From contig CM032232.1 in the NCBI GenBank assembly GCA_019009955.1, positions 53,992,001 through 54,056,000 on the forward strand: a stretch of DNA of 64,000 bases. The letters run 5' to 3'. Origin of the DNA: Riptortus pedestris. Taxonomy: Eukaryota; Arthropoda; Insecta; Hemiptera; Alydidae. This document shows positions 38,110 through 48,562 of this stretch, piece by piece (position 1 is the stretch's first letter; every line of letters begins with the position of its first letter). The position numbers and the translations under genes were made by a program. The notes beneath the pieces are model-generated. The model was not told the DNA's origin. It did not search any database and saw only the letters and a list, made by a program, of their open reading frames with translations.

Positions 38110-39190
38110 TTATTACAAAATTAAGAGATTTTGGTACAACTTCGGACGTAGTCGTCCTTCAGTCATTGCACCTAAATTATAATGAGTTGCTCCACTTGAC
38201 ATTGGAAGGCTGCCATGATACTTCCTTACAAGTTGTTGAAGATGGTACTGAAATAGGAGCAACCTCCAATTTCCTGTTGATTTGGCTGTTCCTAACAAAC
38301 CAGGAAGCATTTGCCGCTATCCGAAGTACATTGCTCTGGAAGGACTGAAGTTTCTTTTTGTGTGTGTTGCTGATGCCCAGCCAGACTGGGCATGCGTATA
38401 TTAATATAGGGCGTTGAGTGTTTTGTAAAGTAGTGTTGCGCAAGTCAGTTTCAGTGGTGTATTTTTGTTCATTAAAAGGTATATTTGTGTAAGTCGTAAT
38501 TGTGCTTGTTGCAGTTTAATGTTGATATGATGCCGCCATGTAAGTCGTGTGTCTAAATGTACTCCGAGATAGCGGATGCTCTGGTCCTTCGGTGTCCAAG
38601 GAATTGAGTGATGCCTAATTATCAGTTCAGGAAGATCTTCGTTCTTGAAACGACGAAGAGCAAAAATCGTGGTCTGCGTTTTATCGAGGTTTAACGAGAG
38701 CTTCCAGTTCTTAAACCATCTTGAGACCTGGTTGGCTGCTGTTTGGAGGTCCAGTATGGAGGAGTTTAGTGATTCGTCGTGAGTGAGGAGGAGTGTATCG
38801 TCTGCGAATGTAGCTAAGACAGAATTTTCCACCTGCGGGATGTCACTGCAGTAGAGGATGTACAACAAAGGGCAAATTATAGATCCTTGCGGTGCGCCAG
38901 CTATGATATTCCGGGTCGTGCTGACAGTGTTGTTTACTTTCACTTGAAATGTTCTACCTTCTAAAAAGGATGTAATAATACTATAGAGGTATGCTGGAGT
39001 GTATGTAATCCTAAGTTTCTGCAGCAATCCTTTGTACCATACCGAGTCATTTGGAACATTGACGAAGAGCCCCGATACTGCTCATGCTCGAACTCTTTTG
39101 TATTGACTTCGGATACCCTTTAGAGTTGTTGGACGGCTGAGTGATGAAGTTTGAAGGCAAATTGATGGTGAGGGTTGAAGTCCGTAAGAA
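38110..39190 (-). pseudogene. Jockey-like non-LTR retrotransposon, reverse transcriptase relic
   Basis: Reading on the - strand, the relic starts near 39190 with DFNPHHQFAFKLHHSAVQQL, the RT block before the catalytic region. It then breaks frame and has an in-frame stop. It resumes as NVPNDSVWYKGLLQKL and continues in a 208-residue open frame (39027-38401). That frame carries GAPQGS and the catalytic FADDT at residues 74-78, plus the downstream YLGVHLDTRLTW motif. After a frameshift the thumb/C-terminal part follows (RPILIYACPVWLGISNTHKK, then ANASWFVRN), and a further shift leads to the C-terminus near 38113. The endonuclease and ORF1 are absent, as expected of a 5'-truncated copy. The domain order and Jockey-type motifs make the family call firm; the copy is dead. 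Confidence 0.88.
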
Positions 39191-40042
39191 TAGATAAATA
39201 TATAATACATAATGGATAGATCTGTTATAGATAATTGATGGATAGTATATAATGTAAATAAATCATGTAATAATAAATACTCTTTGTATTATAGTCATTT
39301 CATAATATATCTTCAGTTGTGAGTTATAAATTAAATAAGGAAAAAGGTATAATTGAATTAAAGTGGTGGTTGAAATGCCACTAAGGAAACTAAGTAAATT
39401 TTCCAGATACTTGCACGACATGCGAGTAATGTCATCTCACCATATATTCTCTATTTCTAAATAAAACTTATATTAGTATCACTGGGGGTTTAATTAAGTT
39501 TGAAAACAAAGAAAGTAATAATAACTCGCTTAATATTTGTGTTAAGAGAAAATGTATAGCACAGCAATACTAGAGAATCAATATGTTAACAAGATTAGAT
39601 CTTCATTTTCTGATCCGACTCGTAGTAATGGAGATATTTTGATTGTTCAAATTCACTCCTGCTCCGAATCCGATTTCAGCAATTAACAAACATGATCAAT
39701 AGTATTGAATGAAACAGTTAAATATTGGCTATGGAAGTACAAACAAACATTTTCTAGTTGAGCACGTTAAATTATGACATCATCACATAACGAAGTTCAA
39801 TGTACCTCACACATTAAAAGTTCAATGAAAACAATATTTGGTGTCTTGGCTTCAAATGTAAATATAACACTAGTAGAAGTGGAGGTTATCAGAAGGCTGG
39901 AAACTTAAAATGCAAATATCTCAGTTAATATTCATGAGAGAGATTATAAGTATATAGCAATTTTGACAGGTAATTTAATTTGCAATATGATCGTTACTAT
40001 AAAAGTTTAATCAATCCGACTTTTAATGAAGGAAAATATTTC

Positions 40043-40211
40043 ACTCGGGATTTGGGCTGACTGGTGGAGGTCCATCATCAACAGAAGGATAAGGTCAACC
40101 TCCTCCACTCTTAACAAGTCTCTATTTAATGCAGAGTACTTTCGGGGCGAACCGCACCATCTTCAGTTTTCTAGAGCTGGTCCTTATTCACCTAACATCT
40201 TCGGCTAGACT
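40043..40211 (-). mobile_element. 169-bp hammerhead-bearing insertion with 9-bp target duplication
   Basis: The sequence AAATATTTC occurs at 40034-40042 and again at 40212-40220. On either side the DNA is family A core: a degraded 'ccgac...gaaaatatttc' on the left and 'aaatatttccaattttcg' on the right, which join into the expected family A sequence. The intervening 169 bp carries the hammerhead-like motif on the - strand and has no ORF. It may be a truncated Penelope-like terminus or a short non-autonomous derivative. Confidence 0.7.
40131..40170 (-). ncRNA. Hammerhead ribozyme-like motif inside a 169-bp insertion
   Basis: On the - strand: CUGAAGA (40166-40160), an extra U, a GC-rich hairpin (40158-40144, one U/C mismatch), then GAAA starting at 40143. 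The palindromic stem III AGUACU occupies 40140-40135, with C17 at 40134. Stem I pairing is poor (only the first A-U is clear). The motif lies in an element with an exact 9-bp target duplication (see 40043-40211). Confidence 0.65.
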
Positions 40212-40345
40212 AAATATTTCCAATTTTCGAAATTCCTCCTCGTCTAAACCCTCACCCCCTTTCCCACCGTCCGATTTCCGTGGTTCACAAACTCGATCTT
40301 TAGTTTTAATGATCTTTATTTTAATTATTTTATCTTTTAGGTTCA

Positions 40346-40547
40346 GATGGTAAAATGCTACAAACCACTCTAGTTAAAATATCAGTGCTATAGAATTGCT
40401 GTTCTATGCTTTTTCTCGTAGCACAATTATTAGTTTTCACTTCGGTTCAGCCACCAATAAACACACACCACTACCCAGCGAGTTTATTCTTAAAATTAGA
40501 AAATATATCGTGAGAAATTCTGCAGAGAAATTTGCTTAGTTTAAGAG
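40346..40547 (-). mobile_element. Family A left-end fragment near the neurexin exon
   Basis: Poorly conserved core, then agaaatttgcttagtttaag. It is followed immediately by another copy's right end at 40551-40590. Confidence 0.4.
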
Positions 40548-40550
40548 CTG

Positions 40551-40639
40551 GTTAGTTTTAGCAGATTACCCTTAACGGAAAGCCCTTTATAGGCTAAAAT
40601 GGGGTTTTGTGATATTTGACCTCTCCCCTCTTGTTTCAG
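40551..40639 (+). promoter_or_regulatory. Splice acceptor region of the neurexin exon
   Basis: A pyrimidine-rich run (ctctcccctcttgtttcag) ends at 40639 immediately before the coding phase starts. At 40551-40590, about 50-90 bases upstream, lies a family A right-end remnant (ttttagcagattacccttaacgg...). The transposon terminus therefore occupies the region where the branch point would be expected. Confidence 0.6.
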
Positions 40640-40789
40640 ATAAAGCTCCATCGGAGGCGACGTTCCGAGGAGTGGAGTACCTCTACTACGACCTGAGCAG
40701 AACGGGAGGCGAACCCATCGTCAGCAACCAGGACGCTATATCCCTCTTCTTCAAGACCAGGCATCCAACGGGTCTACTCTTCCATACAG
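40640..40789 (+). CDS. Neurexin internal exon, start of a laminin-G (LNS) domain
   Basis: Neurexins are presynaptic cell-adhesion receptors whose extracellular laminin-G/LNS domains bind postsynaptic partners. The translation runs through [16 protein letters not shown], then [17 protein letters not shown] and GLLFHTG. This is the beta-strand pattern that opens an LNS domain; by recall it best fits LNS2 of alpha-neurexins (ATFRG-EY--YDLS, then FKT---GL--HTG). A pyrimidine-rich tract ending in ttgtttcag precedes the exon, and CAG|GTCACT follows it. The first exonic base is codon position 2 and the last is codon position 1, so the exon is 150 bp and phase 1-1, which leaves the frame intact if it is skipped. 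The open frame reads into both introns, which is meaningless. The exon starts in the linker before LNS2, near the vertebrate splice-site-1 region (inference). A neurexin-IV/Caspr origin is less likely. No other neurexin exon was found in the window. Confidence 0.8.
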
Positions 40790-40828
40790 GTCACTAATCC
40801 ATTTCAATTTTATATTTGGATTTTATTT

Positions 40829-40882
40829 TTATCAGATTTTCCAGGAGGGAAGTCAAGAGAAGACAGAAATGAGGTTTACTGA

Positions 40883-40920
<38 letters not shown>
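40829..40920 (-). mobile_element. Degenerate family A right end plus TA tract after the exon
   Basis: tttatcagattttccaggagg and gaaatgaggtttactgag precede (TA)n at 40883-40919, where family B begins. It starts 40 bp past the exon donor. Confidence 0.4.
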
Positions 40921-40922
<2 letters not shown>

Positions 40923-41604
40923 GTAACCTCTGTCTGTACATTGATTGTTTTCTCAAAAACGATACTTTCTCATTTCACACGTCATAGACACCATAACTGC
41001 ATTTTGTTTCTTTCGTGCATGTTTGTTTATTTGTTTGCTACCTTTTCACGCATATACGGCTGAACCGAATTTTATGAAACTTCGCATGTATATTACTACA
41101 AACCCAAGTTAGACTTTACGCTATATTTATAATCTCTGAGACGAACAGGAGTGGGGGTTATAATGAAGGTCTGAAATTAAAAATAACTATATTTCGTTTC
41201 GTATTGGTTTCCCTTCGGCAATATGTATAATAACAAACGTCGTTTATTTTGTTATTTAGAATAACTTTTGCTATATACACTTTTTTTCGTATACCGTATT
41301 ATAAACGAGATATAAACTAAAACCTATAGCGGAAGTGAACAATTTTATTTGGAACAATATTATTTTTTAAAAGACAACCAAACTAAATAAAACACGGTAT
41401 GTGTGTTAGCACTGACGCGTTCATTATAAGAAGCCCTATTAAAAATTTTAGGTCCTAACGGGAGTGGGGGTTATAAGGGAGGCCTGGAATGAAAAATTGC
41501 AATATTCCGATTCCCATTGGTTATTCAATGATTTTTCATAAAAATACCATCATTAGTCAGACAATGATGATTTGCCGGGCATTGCCGGGTATATTAGCTA
41601 GATT
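40921..41604 (-). mobile_element. Family B copy with about 300-bp internal monomers
   Basis: Begins after the TA tract with ttgtaacctctgtctgtac and ends gccgggcattgccgggtat. The phrase ggagtgggggttata occurs near 41149 and 41462, about 313 bp apart, in similar contexts, showing an internal tandem unit. Confidence 0.65.
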
Positions 41605-41908
41605 GTATATACAAAATACGTACATTATAGATGATATTTAATTATAATAAATGCTATCTATGATTATGATTTGAATTATTCATGGTGTGTCAAACAGTGG
41701 AGAGGGAATGATTAGAGACTTATTATCATTTATTCCTTAAATATAAATATTGTTTTCTATAGTTCGACAAATGGACTCTCACGGGAAACATTGTGCCCAG
41801 ACGGGAAGAGCAGTTGTACACGTAGAAGTATTGCCAAAAACAAAATAGAATCTTTCCGTCTCAAATGATTTCCCGAGCGAAGCCGGGTACCTTGGCTAGT
41901 GTATTTAT
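41605..41908 (-). mobile_element. Family B head-half copy
   Basis: Ends gatttcccgagcgaagccgg and gtaccttggctagtg, the reverse of the 17564 head. It matches 17564-17860 in reverse. Confidence 0.6.
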
Positions 41909-42274
41909 ATATATTCCCCGCTTTGTCAAAATTCTCACTTACATGACAGTGGGGCAAGACTGGAGCGTAGATTAAAGTTGTAGTCTGCATGCTCATACTG
42001 GCAAATACCTTTAATGAAGTTAGGTAGTTGCAGGCTACGGACTAGCGAATAATGGCTATCTAACAACTCTGGCCTTGAATAGAATTTTCTCCTCTCATGG
42101 CTTTACTGGTGTGATTGGAATTTTCCTCATAATGCCTTTATTGGTGAATCGTCTGAGCTAGAAGGCAAAGGGAAACCACTGCATGCCCATATGACCCTGT
42201 TACTCTCTTGTTTGGTTCCGTGAATATCAGGTTTACCTGTTCACAAGACCATTTACCAGGTGTAGTCTGTAAAT

Positions 42275-42278
<4 letters not shown>
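41909..42278. other. No feature recognised
   Basis: Moderate GC, no ORF; a 79-residue frame overlapping the family B end is chance. Confidence 0.5.

Positions 42279-42331
<53 letters not shown>
42279..42331. repeat. TA microsatellite with ACAC end
   Basis: About 50 bases of TA followed by gacacacacac; the block with the degenerate hammerhead motif follows. Confidence 0.95.
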
Positions 42332-42342
<11 letters not shown>

Positions 42343-42438
42343 CTGAATATTTATACACTGACCGTCAATAATTTATTAAAGTTTTTTAGCCATATGACCA
42401 GAAATATAATAATTTCTTCAAAGAACCATTTATTTTAT

Positions 42439-42481
42439 CCCAGGCATGTTTCGAGCGTCTACCATTCCTCCTCAAGGGGTT
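42439..42481 (-). ncRNA. Degenerate hammerhead ribozyme-like motif
   Basis: On the - strand: UUGAGGA (42475-42469), an extra G, stem II GAAUG/CGCUC around GUAGA with one mismatch, and GAAA starting at 42452. Next comes ACAUGC, the palindrome ACAUGU with its last base changed, which would break the A15.1-U16.1 pair. CCCC before the box faces UGGG after the cleavage point. It is probably inactive. The flanking 42340-42620 is otherwise unassigned and could be a Penelope-like remnant. Confidence 0.5.
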
Positions 42482-42675
42482 ATTTAAGTATCAACTTAAA
42501 TCAATCAATTTAAAAATAATCCTTTTATCGTAATATATGATAATATATTATACAATATACTATCCTCATTAATATAATTAGATAGATATTTTAGCAAGAA
42601 ACGAAAAATTACGGTAATTCGTTGACTATTGGTTTTACGGCACAGCTCTACAAAAGGAAACTTTTTTTATTTTGA

Positions 42676-43715
42676 TACTAGCTCAGAGACCCGTTTTCGC
42701 AGTTGCAATTTTGAGGCTGAATAGTGATGGTATTTTTTTGGCAAGGTTTTACTTGCACTATATTTTGAAAGATTACCCGTCCCAGTTTAGGGTTAATCGG
42801 ACCCGTTGGGCATTTGTTAATAATAAAATTAATTTTTTATGTAAGTCTTCACTGTCCTCCAAATTGTCATATTTCCCGTCTCCTGTGCATTATGCATAGA
42901 TTTCAGCTATTAAGGACAAATATTAACATTGATTTGAATTAAATGTTGTTCCAGCTGAGGTACCTGATAGTTCAAATAGGAATGAATTGTTGAGCATATC
43001 AATATTTCTACGCAAATTACTTGCTCCACACATTGTTCCTGGAGAAATGTATAAAAAAAAAATAGTTAATCTAAATAACAAAGTAAACAACATTTGTTAT
43101 GTGCATGTTTGTCGAAAAACAAATAGACAATATTAATATAATTAGATAGATATTTTAGCAAGGCTTACTTTATAACCCCCACTTCCGTTCTAACCTAAAC
43201 ATTTTAATATAGCTTATAATCATGGAAGAATTAATGCTAATTGACATACCGAGTTTTGTTAAGTTCGGTTCAATCGTTAGCGCCCAATAAATATATCTCG
43301 TTTATACATTGTTGAAAGACAAACAAGTTCTAATGTAAAGACTATAGAATCAACACAACTTAAAGGGCACAATTGACTGCACGAAAAACAAATAGTAAAC
43401 GAAATATCGTTATTTTTAATTTCAGGCTTCTCTTATAACCTCCACTCCTGTTCGTCTCAGAGGATATTAATATAGCCTAACGTCTAAGTTGGGTTAGTAG
43501 TAATATACATACCAAGTTTAATATTTCAGTTCCAGCCGTTTTTCATGAAAAATGCTCATAACAAACAAACAAAAACACATGAAAGAAACAAAATGCAGTT
43601 ATGGTGTCTATGACATGTGAAACGAAAAGTTATCGTGAAAATTCGCGAAAAAAATCCAAATGTACAGACAGAGGTTACAATTTGGTACTTGTAATATACC
43701 TTGATATATATATAT

Positions 43716-43760
<45 letters not shown>

Positions 43761-43770
43761 TGCAGTAACA
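42676..43770 (+). mobile_element. Family B, longer copy with repeated units, ending in TA
   Basis: Head gatactagctcagagacccg, with the hairpin lost. There is a unit break near 43140 (aatataattagatagatattt, which also occurs upstream at 42575). A second unit ends aaaatccaaatgtacagac and TA tracts (43703-43760). Confidence 0.6.
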
Positions 43771-44280
43771 GGTTAGAGGAGAGAGAGAGTAACTTGTGTT
43801 CTATGCAGCTTCCTTGTATAACTAAGTATAAACAAGTTCTAATGTAAAGACTATAGAAGGGGTCAACACAACTTAAAGGGCACTATTGACTGCACGAAAC
43901 TCAACATAACTCAGTATCTGAGTTAGCACGAACCCTTGCTAGATTATAAGGTGTATTAACATTCTTCGGTATGAAGAGGAGTGAGGTTTTAGTGGGGGTC
44001 ATCAAAGAATAAGTTTAATATTTCAATTCCAATCGTTTTTCGTCAAAAATGCTCATAACACAAATCGTTTATTCTGTTATTTAGAATAACTTTTTTAACT
44101 TTAACTTAAACTTGTTTACATCTTTGCCGTATAACAATTTATAAATCGAGTAATATTGTTAAAGTAAATTCTATCCAATGTAAAAATGTATTAAATTTGG
44201 TACTTGGAATCTCACCTTGATAAATTATCACACTTTCATTGAGCTTTTCAAATCCATGTTAATTTTTTACTGCAGTAACA
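43771..44280 (+). mobile_element. Family B-related duplicated segment
   Basis: aacaagttctaatgtaaagac, ctatag and tcaacacaacttaaagggca repeat 43324-43382 about 500 bp later. ctgcagtaacaggtt also occurs twice (43761 and 44271), giving a roughly 510-bp tandem duplication. Confidence 0.55.
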
Positions 44281-44744
44281 GGTTCCACGAAGAGCAAAGT
44301 ATATTACAAACTGCCTCTATCTCTCGCCCAATCATTAATTAATCAGAAATTCCAGTTTCCCGTTGAATGTATTTAATCATTTAATTGAGAGTTCCAAATT
44401 ATTTGAACATACAATTTTAGTATTGTGAAGATAATTTAATCAGAATTGTTAAAATAATTAAATTGTAAACAGAACCGAGATCTTATATGATTGGCAGGTT
44501 AGTTTGCTAAATTGGAGTGCACAGGAGGGTGGGAGACCTCTCTGTCTCCTCACAACTGCTAACTTTACACCAAAGTGAGCTATTAAAGCTTTTAGCTTCT
44601 CCTTAAGATTAAGACTACTTTAATGTTCTCAGTATTAAAAAAAAGCAAAAAACAAAAAAAAAATCTATTTCAATACCGTGTGGATTTGAAGTGAGGAAAA
44701 ATGATTTTATTGCAACCAGAGAAATTATACAACTCCCAGTTTAT
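44281..44744. other. No feature recognised
   Basis: AT-rich; an A-rich run at 44637-44663 lies next to the Penelope-like 3' part and could mark an insertion boundary. Confidence 0.4.
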
Positions 44745-45412
44745 GTACAGGTTAGTGTCAACTTTATTATAAATAAACTCGTAGACTTCCACGGTCCTGG
44801 TTATTAATACTGTTAAGGTCTTCGGGTATTGACCGTGTCTGCATTTTAGTTGCCAACGTTTCGCTAGACATGCTTCTAGCTTCCTCAGGGCTATCTCTGA
44901 GACTGAAGAGTGTGTGTTCACCTCAGGTATATATGTAGGCCTTGTCCGGTTTCCTTGGGCGGAGTCGTCCCTTCCAGGTGTCTACGGATACTTCTTCCGG
45001 TGGTCGTTCACCCGCTATACCGTCGTTTATGTTTCTTGTCCGTGGTCTCTGTGGAATGACGGGCTTCCAGAGTTTGCTGAGTCTGTATCCATCCTCCCTG
45101 TTGATGTTGAATGGGCATTTCGCGATTTCTATGGCTTCTCGACCTTAACTTCATCGAATTTGATGCCGTGATTAGTTTCCCAGAAGTGTTCTGCTAATGC
45201 TGATTCTTCTGTCCGAAACTTTTTTAAACTCTTGATATGCTCGGCAACCCTGGTGTTTATCAGTCTGTCGGTTTTTCCAATATATTCTAAGCCGCAAGAA
45301 CAGGGTATGCTGTATATTCCTGGGATTTTTGTCTGGAGTTGATCTTTGCAGCTGGGTAACATGTGTGCTATTTTCTTGTCTGTGCCAAATGCTGTTTCTA
45401 TTCCCTGCTTCT
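44745..45412 (-). pseudogene. Penelope-like element 3' end with GIY-YIG endonuclease
   Basis: The - strand frame 45362-45129 encodes a GIY-YIG nuclease domain: GIYSIPCSCG at residues 15-24, YIGKT at 27-31, the catalytic-type arginine in NTRVAEH (R38), and SALAEHFWETNH further on. The CxC between GIY and YIG is typical of Penelope-like elements (PLEs). The frame extends weakly upstream (FGTD-KIAHML) to about 45405, where a family A end cuts it off. Downstream, decayed coding sequence leads to a hammerhead-like motif at 44852-44897 and then non-coding DNA, matching a PLE terminal region. The RT domain is missing, so this is a 5'-truncated dead copy. Confidence 0.85.
44852..44897 (-). ncRNA. Hammerhead ribozyme-like motif in the Penelope-like element
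   Basis: On the - strand: CUGAGGA (44888-44882), one extra A, a perfect 6-bp stem II (GCUAGA with UCUAGC, loop AGCAUG), then GAAA starting at 44862. Stem III would be the self-complementary ACGU (44859-44856), followed by U at position 17, with cleavage expected between 44855 and 44854. The downstream GGC pairs with GCC before the CUGA box to form a short stem I. Stem III this small can only form between two molecules, as described for PLE hammerheads that cut as dimers. Activity is not shown. Confidence 0.72.
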
Positions 45413-45526
45413 TCGGCTAGTTCGGCCGTTTAAGTAACTGTTCGGATCTCGTGAAAGTTCTCTATTGTATATCGTCATGTGGGAAAATCTGCTTAGTTTA
45501 CGCAGTTCCTGCTTGACGGACGTTTC
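45412..45526 (-). mobile_element. Family A left end cutting the Penelope-like fragment
   Basis: Reads ttcggccgtttaagtaactg to gcttagtttacgcagttcctg and gcttgacggacg. A second worn left end lies at 45700-45745 (agttcccgcgtgacggactc). Confidence 0.6.
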
Positions 45527-45859
45527 CTGTTTTTAGAATGCTATCCAAGATATTAGAATTTTTTAGGATTCAGACATTAGTAAACACCCAATATTCATCC
45601 GAATTTCACTTTGAGAGGCTTAGCCTAGCATGGACTTTTCTTCCTGTGTACAAAGGCTTCATATTGCGGAAGAAACAGAGAATAGACAGTGTGATAAGAT
45701 TATCCTTTAAGGATACAGAGTTCCCGCGTGACGGACTCTTTATCAGGCCATCCATAAAAGTGTTGTTTTCTCCCTCATTGACTGGATTATTATTAATGTA
45801 TTTTTGAATACAAAGATGTTATATAATAGTGTTATAAAATATAATAGATCAGGACTACA

Positions 45860-46330
45860 TTAAAAGGGTCTTAGAAGGTACACCTTTGGGAGTTCCATTA
45901 CGGGAGAAAGCGGTCTATGGGACACAAAAGCCGCCTGCCCATTTGTCATGGAAGCCTTCCTCCCCTCCACAATGGGCGCATTACTAGCCTCTACACTCCA
46001 GCTCCGTCTTTCTCCCTTCTGGCATTCTTTATCAATCCTTTCTCTGATAAGGGCCACGTCACAACGCCAGTCGGCCATTGTTGACTCCTTGTCTCTGCAC
46101 TCTTCCTCTATGGCGGCGGGTAATGTCTACCTCGGTGGGCGTTATCTTCCCGCGCATTTGCAGCCTCGCGGGAGTTCTCCCGGGAATCTAAACTCAAAGC
46201 CGGTGTTTATCTTGATCGCTCCCGGCTCAGCCAAGTTCTACTTCCTCCGCTATTCCTCTTCACAGCAATTAATTAACCTTATCCTATCTATTTTGAACGT
46301 GACGTCTTCACGAGGTGAAGGGTAGTGTTC
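45860..46330 (-). other. GC-rich island with open frames on both strands
   Basis: Unlike its AT-rich surroundings. On the - strand an ATG at 46078 in good context (caacaatggcc) opens 72 residues starting MADWRCDVALIRERID, rich in charged residues. On the + strand a 125-residue frame (45948-46325) overlaps. No domain is recognised. It could be a short exon or first exon of a nested gene, a regulatory island or an unrecognised element. Confidence 0.35.
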
Positions 46331-46390
46331 ATCATCATTAAATTAAACAGGAAAATATCCGAGTACTCTTAATGTAGCCTTTATAGAACC

Positions 46391-47292
46391 TTTTAGCAGA
46401 TTTCCCGTAAGGGAAATCAGCTATTGAAGTCGTACTTCGAAATGTTTCTTCAAATGACCATCGATCCTACCCAGGAGATGACGAAAATGAGGTCCGTTCA
46501 AAACTGTATATATATTTGTCTGTTACCGCTCTAGCGATCGCAATTATTGTTTAATCGTTACCAAACTCGATATTTAGTCGTTTTATGTAAAAAAAAAAGA
46601 TCAAGTTCGTTAACAGCTGAAATCAGACCAGGGGGAGGGGGAGGATTTTCGAAAATTCGAAATATATCTGTTACAATACTTCGGATCGAAAAATTATATG
46701 GGACCAATCTTCTTGAAAATTAAATATACATTTATTCTTAATTATATCTTAAATATTAACCGAGATATTTGCATTTTTCAGTTTTCAGCCATCAGCAAAC
46801 CGCCACTACTACTCATGTTACCTAAACAATACTCTGCTAAATAATAAATCACATTATTCGAAGTTTAAATACCAAAAATTGTATTCAAGAGACCTTTATT
46901 ATACGAGATACATGCAAATATCTCCTGGTGACCCCCCGCCCCCATCTTAAGTTTTTGAACTACTAAAATTTGATTGATTGAGATAACAATTATTCTGACT
47001 CATTATTAATTACTGTACTAAATATAGTAAATAGTTCTCAATAATATTAATATGTTATATTCTGATATATTTCAGTAATTGTTTTTCTTTCCGGTGTAAG
47101 CCTGGCCGATCTGTTTGTTTACATTCCAAACGCTTCCTCTTGGCAGGTTATTGAAATTGACTGAAACATTTCTTAGTTCCGTTTGTATTTATTTACGGAG
47201 GTGTTGTGTTAGCAGTATGTAGATTTATCTATTACTAAACTCCACAAGGGAAATCTGCTTTGTTTACGCAGCCCCTGCGTGACGGACTTTTT
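46391..47292 (-). mobile_element. Family A, complete long-subfamily copy, 902 bp
   Basis: Right end ttttagcagatttcccgtaag (one change in the palindrome) and left end gcagcccctgcgtgacggactttttg are both present. The core includes gctctagcgatcgcaattattg, gttcgttaacagctgaaatcagacc and a G-rich run, then the long-subfamily segment. The internal TA tract is very short (about 46507-46516), so tract length varies independently of copy age. Confidence 0.8.
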
Positions 47293-48354
47293 GAAAATGA
47301 AATAGGTGGGACAGGTATATAAGCCGTGGATCATTTTAGGGCAATATGCAATTAAAATCCAGCTAATAAAAATAGTTTTATTTAATGAAGCCATAATAAT
47401 CTGAAGAATATGGAATATTCATCCAAATAAGTCCGTGATGGACGTTTGGTGCTCTCTTACTCTTTCCTGTGCATTCAAATTGGCAATAACCAACTTGGTG
47501 GCATGCTTTGCTAATTTATCAAAAAGTAGTCGAATGATTCTGTCTCTTCACCCTCGGCTCCAAGGTAAGGTTCTCTACAATCTCCATACGACAAGAAACG
47601 ATATTTCGCAAAATTTCCTTATTATTTTGCTTTAGCCGGAAAGTGCTGTGACGTTATTAATATTGAATCTGATATCGAACATGAGGTGTACACTGGCTCA
47701 ACAGTTAGTTTAAAGTGAAATTGAGTAGATTGAGGTTCTATTGAAGGTAGAAATCAACTAATATATAAATAAGACTGCGTCAATTATAAAAGAAGAAGAA
47801 ATGTAGATATACTAATAACTCAGAACACAACATTAACAATAATGTTTTTCATGGTGTATATGGTATTTTGACGTTATAAAAAGGATATTTAAGAAATGGT
47901 GTGCTCATCCCCACCCTATTAGACTATTAGACGTCTTGACCTTTATTTTCAAACGAAACGTTTAAATATTTAGAATGATTGAAATGGAACAAAAAAGTGT
48001 TGGTACCTCTGAATTTCACGTATGTATAGCTATTATACGATTCACTTTAATGAAATAGGTAATCATTTGATGAAACAGGGAAATCTGTCGAGTAGGGAAA
48101 GGTGTGAACGTGACAGAAATATTTGACAATGGTTATAACACCTCAGTAGGATACGCTAGATTCACTTCAAATACCGGCAACCTTTGTAAGTGGTAACAGT
48201 ATTGTTGTTGACTGCGTGGGCACATAGGTTCCTGCTAAATTAAATTCCCTTGGAGCTCCCAAAATTCCTTTCTCTAGAGAACCTTTACAGTAATGGGCTC
48301 CGAATCTTATCCAAGGTTGTTCTTACTTATCAGGGAATCATCATCATCAAGGAA
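47293..48354. other. No feature recognised
   Basis: AT-rich; faint family A likeness at 47905-47990 (cttgacctttattttcaaacg). Confidence 0.5.
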
Positions 48355-48490
48355 GGACAGGTCAAGTTCGATAATGGCAAAAATTGGAGAGTACAAAGAG
48401 AACGAATATGCCACTTATTAAATATATAGTTTATCACGTGCCGAATCGAAACATATATAAACTTCCTTGTTAATTATTTCTTCTATAGAA
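48355..48490 (-). mobile_element. Family A core scrap
   Basis: ggtcaagttcgataatggc and cacgtgccgaatcgaaac correspond to core positions; no ends. The hammerhead-containing block follows. Confidence 0.4.
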
Positions 48491-48562
48491 GTTGGGAGGT
48501 AGAGGAACGAATTACTCTGGATGTACACAGTAGGCCTGTTTTCCTCTACAATAAGTGTATTT

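Larger units (their letters stand above)
39370..40345 (+). mobile_element. Family A, two old copies, one split by a hammerhead insertion
   Basis: 39370-39770 has a worn left end (ccactaaggaaactaagtaaa) and core. 39790-40042 and 40212-40345 form a second core interrupted by the 169-bp insertion. Confidence 0.55.

Noticed and set aside
38166..38348. 60-residue + strand ORF
   Set aside because: Shadow of the Jockey-like C-terminal region.
44914..45171. Two + strand ORFs (85 and 68 residues)
   Set aside because: Shadows of the - strand Penelope-like coding region.
47435..47635. 66-residue + frame resembling a membrane segment
   Set aside because: Hydrophobicity is expected from T-rich DNA; no homologous motif or splice signals.
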